A DNA stretch of 64,000 nucleotides from Sporosarcina psychrophila. Lineage in GTDB: Bacteria > Bacillota > Bacilli > Bacillales_A > Planococcaceae. Below are positions 59,887 through 64,000 of the stretch, in pieces; the stretch's first letter is position 1, and every line of letters starts with the position of its first letter. The stretch covers positions 394,501 through 458,500 of the forward strand of contig NZ_CP014616.1 of assembly GCF_001590685.1 (NCBI RefSeq), given 5' to 3'. The translations under genes and the position numbers were made by a program. The notes beneath the pieces are model-generated. The model was not told where the DNA came from, searched no databases, and saw only the letters and a program-made list of their open reading frames with translations.

Positions 59887-61053
59887 TCATATATTCAATA
59901 AATCGCCCAGTTCTTTCTCTAAAAAAGGATCTGCATTCAACAGCTTCCTAAATTCAGTGTACCGTTTCACTTCATCAGCAGAAGCTTCTCGTCCGGTCTG
60001 ATAAGCTCGAATCAAAATGTTTTTGGGTGTGTGCTCCATGTCGATGAATTCGAGTAACTGAGCCTCGTAACCCACGAGTGATAACAGCTCGGCACGAATG
60101 GAATCAGTAGCAAGTGCTGAGAACCGTTCTTTGATGAGTCCGTGTTGAAGCATAACGTCGAGCGCGGGGGAATTAACCTGCGAGAATAGTTCGTGCTGGC
60201 AACATGGAACGCTCAAAATGACTTTCGCTCCCCATTTCACCGCACGGGCAAGCGCCATATCTGTTGCAACATCGCATGCATGTAAGGTGACGACCATGTC
60301 AACTGACGTTTCGTCATTATAATCATTGATATCTCCTACTAGAAATTCAAGATTATCGTAACCAAGATCCTTCGCAATGGTGTTACATTCCTCAATCACT
60401 TCTTTTTTCAAATCAAGCCCAGTTACCTTGATATCCAGTCCTTTTTCGATACGTAAATAATGATAGAGCGCAAATGTTAAATATGATTTACCGGAACCGA
60501 AATCAAGAATACGTACAGTTCGATCTTTCGGTAAGTGCGCAAGAGAATCGTCGATGAATTCGACGAACCGGTTAATTTGCCTAAACTTGTCGTGCTTTTG
60601 TTTTTTCACTTTGCCGTCGGGCGTTTGGACGCCAAGTCGTACTAGAAATGGATAGGGAGTATTTTCATCCAATAAATAATTTTTCTTGCGGTTGTGTGAA
60701 AGGTCAACTACTTTTTCAGATGCTCCTTTTTCAGACTTCCACATTACTTTAAACTTTTTCGTCAGCTGAACCTGGACTTTTTCATCCGAAAACTCAGCGT
60801 GTAGTTGTCTGAAACGCTCGAGTAGTTGTTGTAAATGTGCTCGCAATGAATCAGGGGTAACATTTTCATGGTTCAGCACTCTTTCGTACTGGTATTCAAA
60901 TTGAATATGCAGCTGTCCTTTTATTTCCACAGGTTTCACTTTCACCCGTTTTAATTCATCTGTTTTTGTGCGGGATTGGCTGATTGTCCCGCCAATGAAA
61001 GACCCGTCTGTTATCCGTCGTGTTAATTCGTCCACTAATTCCTCAAATTGCAT
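59887..61053 (-). CDS. SAM-dependent methyltransferase with VPCC motif
   Basis: A 388-residue protein with an N-terminal domain of unknown function (1-175) and a C-terminal Rossmann methyltransferase: motif I ILDFGSGKSYLTFALYH (about 186-202), a later LHACDVATDMALARAV and VPCCQHELF, the Cys pair seen in the Methyltransf_32/GSTCD-like family. The substrate is likely RNA by analogy but unproven. The start at 61053 has AGGAG at 8 nt; GTG 61062 and ATG 61059 sit too close. It follows the nitroreductase gene directly. Confidence 0.75.
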   Translation of the reverse strand: MQFEELVDELTRRITDGSFIGGTISQSRTKTDELKRVKVKPVEIKGQLHIQFEYQYERVLNHENVTPDSLRAHLQQLLERFRQLHAEFSDEKVQVQLTKKFKVMWKSEKGASEKVVDLSHNRKKNYLLDENTPYPFLVRLGVQTPDGKVKKQKHDKFRQINRFVEFIDDSLAHLPKDRTVRILDFGSGKSYLTFALYHYLRIEKGLDIKVTGLDLKKEVIEECNTIAKDLGYDNLEFLVGDINDYNDETSVDMVVTLHACDVATDMALARAVKWGAKVILSVPCCQHELFSQVNSPALDVMLQHGLIKERFSALATDSIRAELLSLVGYEAQLLEFIDMEHTPKNILIRAYQTGREASADEVKRYTEFRKLLNADPFLEKELGDLLNI

Positions 61054-61064
61054 TGTCATCACTC

Positions 61065-61796
61065 CTAGTTAAACTCAAATCCCTGTTTCTTCAAAAAATC
61101 TTTCATATGCGTTCGACGAGGGACTTCTAAAAAGTCTGCCATGGAATCGGACCAGGCGGCGTCTTTACGGTTTGAGCCACGGCTTAAATAATAGTCGTTC
61201 ATTGTTTCATCATACTTAGGGATAAGTTCGTCGTATTTATCGGTATTGTAGCTGTTTTCGTGAATAATTGCTTCTACCGGTAAGCGCGGTTTCACTTCAT
61301 TCGCTTCGTCAGGAACGCCAATTGTCATGGCAAATAGTGGAGCAACACCGTTGGGAAGCGATAGCAATTCGCTTATTTCCTCAGGTGCATTACGAACCCC
61401 TCCGATATAACAGATGCCATAACCTTTTGATTCGGCCGCGATCGCTACATTTTGGGCGAATAAAGCAACGTCGATGGAGCCGACAAGGACACTTTCAGCA
61501 GAGGAGAAATCGATGTCTTTTCCGACTAAGTTAGCTGCCTTTTTCAATCGACAATAGTCCGCGCAGAAGACCAAAACGGCGCCAGCTGATAAAATCTGTT
61601 GCGGGTTCTTCGCGAGTTCCGCTAGTTTCTTACGTTTTTCAGCATCCGTTACATAAATGACAGAGTATGCTTGGACAAAGTGCGAACTTGCGGCATGCTG
61701 CCCAGCCCGAATGAGTTCAAGTACTTCTTCTTTTGATAGTGTAATGTCTTTATATTTTCGCACAGATGCGTGGGCAGATAATAAGTCGATAACCAT
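61065..61796 (-). CDS. NfsA-type FMN nitroreductase
   Basis: A 243-residue FMN-dependent oxidoreductase of the NfsA/NfrA group: RKYKDITLSKEEVLELIRAG at the N-terminus, SSHFVQAYSVIYV, and GYGICYIGGVRNAPEEIS with PLFAMTIGVPDE. Reported activities are reduction of flavins, nitroaromatics and quinones with NADPH. First gene of a two-gene operon with the methyltransferase. It diverges from the YerD-type gene across 90 bp. The start has GGAGGG upstream. Confidence 0.9.
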   Translation of the reverse strand: MVIDLLSAHASVRKYKDITLSKEEVLELIRAGQHAASSHFVQAYSVIYVTDAEKRKKLAELAKNPQQILSAGAVLVFCADYCRLKKAANLVGKDIDFSSAESVLVGSIDVALFAQNVAIAAESKGYGICYIGGVRNAPEEISELLSLPNGVAPLFAMTIGVPDEANEVKPRLPVEAIIHENSYNTDKYDELIPKYDETMNDYYLSRGSNRKDAAWSDSMADFLEVPRRTHMKDFLKKQGFEFN

Positions 61797-61886
61797 GGAA
61801 TCCCTCCAAAAAATGTTTTATTAATTAAGATTAACAGACTGTGATAGTGGTAAACTACCTTTAAAGCTTAACAAAGGGGTGTTGTT

Positions 61887-63446
61887 ATGAATTGGGCGGA
61901 AAGTATTTCAATTACCACGGCGTTGTTAATTTTATTTCTAGTCATCTTACCAATTACAATTGCCATATATCTATACTTTTATGACAAAAGCCAAAAGCAA
62001 CATGCGATTCTTCGGAATTTCCCGATTTTAGGGCGGATGCGTTATGTGATGGAGAAGACGGGTCCTGAGCTTCGTCAATATCTGTTTGACGACGATAATG
62101 ATGGCGAACCATTCAATCGTGAAGAATACCTACACATGGTTATGCCAGGGAAATATTTGAATAGTGTCATCGGCTTTGGCTCGAAACGTGATTTTGAAGA
62201 ATCGGGTTATTATATCCGCAACGCAATGTTTACGAAGCAAAATGAGGAAATGCGCGTTGATAATTCAAACCTTATAGATACGATGCGTTATGTCGTTGAT
62301 GAAGATAATCTCTTCTCACGTAAAGAACACCGCGAAGATATTCCGACATTGCCTTGGTTGTTGCCAGAAGAGGATGCAATCGTCATTGGTCCGAACTGTG
62401 AGCATCCATTTCATGTCCGCAGCATGCTTGGTCAATCCGCGATGAGTTATGGGGCACTCGGGGAAAATGCAATCACTGCATTGTCAAAAGGGATTGGCAT
62501 GGCGCAAGGGGCTTGGATGAATACCGGCGAAGGAGGTCTGTCCCAGCATCACTTGGCGGGCGGTGCAGATATCATTGCACAAATTGGCTCGGGTTTGTTC
62601 GGATTTAGAACGGAGGATGGCGAATTCAGTTTTGAGCGGGTTCGTGAAAAAGCGGATATTCCGCAAGTCAAAGCGTTTGAAATTAAATTAGCGCAAGGTG
62701 CGAAAATGCGCGGTGGGCACGTTGAAGGGGCGAAGGTAACGGAAGAAATTGCGGCAATTCGTAATGTTGTCCCGTTTGTCTCTATTAATAGTCCAAACCG
62801 CTTTCACCAGTTTGATGATTACCCAACACTTTTTGAATTCATTGATCAAATTCGTCAGCATTCGGGTAAACCGGTTGGTATTAAGGTTGTCCTCGGTGGG
62901 AAACAGGATGCAGAGGAACTTGCGTCATTCATGTATGAAACAGGTATGGGTCCCGACTTTATCTCATTAGATGGTGGGGAGGGCGGCTCGGGCGCTACAT
63001 ACCAGGATCTTGCTGATAGCGTTGGATTACCGTTGCGGTCAGCAATTATTCTTCTGGACGATGCACTTCGAAAATTTGAAGTACGTGACCGCGTGAAAAT
63101 TATTGCATCGGGTAAGATTACGTCACCGGACCGAGCAGCAATAGTTCTAGCAATGGGAGCAGATCTTGTTCAGGTTGCGCGTGGTTTTATGATCTCGGTC
63201 GGTTGCATTATGGCGCACCGTTGTCATACGAATGATTGTCCAGCGGGCGTTGCGACGACAGATAAGAAATTACAGCAAGGCCTCGTCGTCGAAGAGAAAA
63301 AGTACCGTGTCACGAATTATATTTTGACGATGCGAGAAGGACTTTTCCGTGTCGCTGCAGCGGCAGGTCTGGATTCGCCAACGAAACTCGAACGACATCA
63401 TGTCGTTTACAAAGACGAACGGGGACGCGTCTTCCCTGTGGAATGA
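61887..63446 (+). CDS. FMN-binding glutamate-synthase-domain protein (YerD-like)
   Basis: A 519-residue protein: an N-terminal membrane helix (residues 14-32), then a domain like the central FMN part of the glutamate synthase large subunit (about 145-500). GQSAMSYGALGENAITALSK and LDGGEGGSGATYQDLADSVG are visible. A 3Fe-4S type cysteine motif is seen as CIMAHRCHTNDC. The glutaminase domain is absent, so ammonia would be the nitrogen source if it makes glutamate. B. subtilis YerD is the counterpart. Function is unproven. Confidence 0.85.
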   Translation: MNWAESISITTALLILFLVILPITIAIYLYFYDKSQKQHAILRNFPILGRMRYVMEKTGPELRQYLFDDDNDGEPFNREEYLHMVMPGKYLNSVIGFGSKRDFEESGYYIRNAMFTKQNEEMRVDNSNLIDTMRYVVDEDNLFSRKEHREDIPTLPWLLPEEDAIVIGPNCEHPFHVRSMLGQSAMSYGALGENAITALSKGIGMAQGAWMNTGEGGLSQHHLAGGADIIAQIGSGLFGFRTEDGEFSFERVREKADIPQVKAFEIKLAQGAKMRGGHVEGAKVTEEIAAIRNVVPFVSINSPNRFHQFDDYPTLFEFIDQIRQHSGKPVGIKVVLGGKQDAEELASFMYETGMGPDFISLDGGEGGSGATYQDLADSVGLPLRSAIILLDDALRKFEVRDRVKIIASGKITSPDRAAIVLAMGADLVQVARGFMISVGCIMAHRCHTNDCPAGVATTDKKLQQGLVVEEKKYRVTNYILTMREGLFRVAAAAGLDSPTKLERHHVVYKDERGRVFPVE

Positions 63447-63454
63447 ATTGAAGT

Positions 63455-63492
63455 ATGCCGTTCTGCCTTGAGAGGTGGAACGGTATTTTTTA
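63455..63492 (+). terminator. Terminator after the yerD-like gene
   Basis: CCGTTC and GAACGG form the outer stem with inner CC/GG pairs around a TTGAGA-type loop, followed by a T-run (63486-63491). Confidence 0.75.
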
Positions 63493-63637
63493 TGGTGTTC
63501 GCAACGTTTCGCCAAAAGAAAACAACACTCCATCGGAACCTCACAACAAATACACTACAACCTGAAATTAATTTTCAATAATCTGAACTTCGTGATAACA
63601 TATTGCTATATGATTGTTTCAGAAAAGGGGAATGGAC

Positions 63638-64000
63638 ATGACATTGCTACGTAAAACAGTGGGGCAAATTGTAAGGGAACAAGCGGAGCTTTATCCGGAC
63701 CAGGAAGCTTATGTCTATCCGGAACATGGAATTCGAAGAACATATAAAGAATTTGATAAAGAAACGGACAAACTTGCAAAAGCATTTATTGCTATGGGCA
63801 TCGAAAAAGGGGAAAACATTGCCATATGGTCAGACAATAAAAGGGAATGGCTGCTTAGCCAATATGCAACAGGGAAGATGGGGGCAGTCCTGGTCACCGT
63901 AAATACGAATTACCAAGCTACAGAACTGGAATATTTGCTGAAGCAATCTGATGCAACTACGCTCATTCTGGATGAAAGCTTTAAAGGAACGAGTTACATA
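63638..64000 (+). CDS. Acyl-CoA synthetase / AMP-dependent ligase (3' end outside window)
   Basis: The open frame runs to the window end. The first 121 residues read as the N-terminus of an acyl-AMP ligase: TVGQIVREQAELYPDQEAYV, the TYKEFDKETDKLAKAFIAMG turn, GIEKGENIAIWSDNKREWLL and MGAVLVTVNTNYQATELEYL. The AMP-binding P-loop lies beyond the window. ATG 63638 has AAAAGGGG at 7 nt; ATG 63632 is too close. A medium- or long-chain fatty acyl substrate is likely, but cannot be verified from this part. Confidence 0.85.
   Translation, partial: MTLLRKTVGQIVREQAELYPDQEAYVYPEHGIRRTYKEFDKETDKLAKAFIAMGIEKGENIAIWSDNKREWLLSQYATGKMGAVLVTVNTNYQATELEYLLKQSDATTLILDESFKGTSYI

Overview
The window reads as a chromosomal segment of a low-to-moderate GC, Gram-positive, spore-former-type Bacillota, most likely a Planococcaceae such as Sporosarcina. 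The reasons are strong AGGAGG-type ribosome binding sites, frequent TTG/GTG starts, and many genes matching Bacillus subtilis families (yceCDEFGH, tenI-thiOSGF, yuaF-yuaG, ylbC, yeeI, yerD, sigV-rsiV). No rRNA, tRNA, phage, IS transposase or CRISPR array was seen. The first gene (DUF2339) and the last (acyl-CoA synthetase) run off the window.

Layout. 1-4684: a membrane protein, an XRE regulator with a membrane partner, an RlmI-type rRNA methyltransferase and a LysE exporter. 4701-7214: a 21-bp-period repeat, then a minus-strand operon of ABC ATPase, permease, LytTR regulator and DUF3021 protein. 7412-12208: VanW, GrpB, DUF3977 and a packed run of small-molecule modification genes (GNAT, a broken Nudix, nucleotidyltransferase, Nudix, GNAT), then a lipoprotein. 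12583-23365: a long Ter (tellurite/stress) cluster with three TerD paralogues, TerC, a CitE-like lyase, two phosphoribosyltransferase-type proteins, a HAD phosphatase, YceG, TelA and a fourth TerD-domain protein. 23559-29782: YitT, the thiamin-thiazole operon tenI-thiO-thiS-thiG-thiF behind a TPP riboswitch, and a YebC-family regulator. 30544-40235: an unlinked purC, an Rrf2/LLM oxidoreductase unit, Cu/Zn superoxide dismutase, zinc alcohol dehydrogenase, a CAP protein, an RlmA-type methyltransferase and several small proteins. 40433-44931: MMPL transporter, cold-shock protein, and Pit phosphate transporter with its DUF47 partner. 45181-48228: an ABC exporter fused in one operon with a DesK/DesR-like two-component system. 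48319-50432: NfeD-like protein and flotillin behind a clear SigW promoter. 50521-50795: a striking non-coding repeat array. 50905-58337: ABC/MacB-like exporter, HD-GYP protein, Nudix, fumarase, HIT, PCYCGC lipoprotein and a SigV/RsiV-type sigma/anti-sigma pair. 58699-64000: DUF71 ATPase, MazG-like protein, methyltransferase, nitroreductase, YerD-type glutamate synthase-domain protein and a partial acyl-CoA synthetase.

Three kinds of non-coding repeat stand out. (1) Tandem arrays with a CATAA core spaced about two helical turns apart (4701-4797 and 50521-50795). (2) A dispersed MITE-like family with at least seven copies or fragments, one of them inside the Ter operon. (3) A second dispersed family, two tandem copies of which lie between the TPP riboswitch terminator and tenI. 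The Ter cluster and the repeat arrays are the most interesting parts. The Ter cluster is a fuller version of a predicted but biochemically unresolved system; the 50.5-kb array matches no named element that I know.
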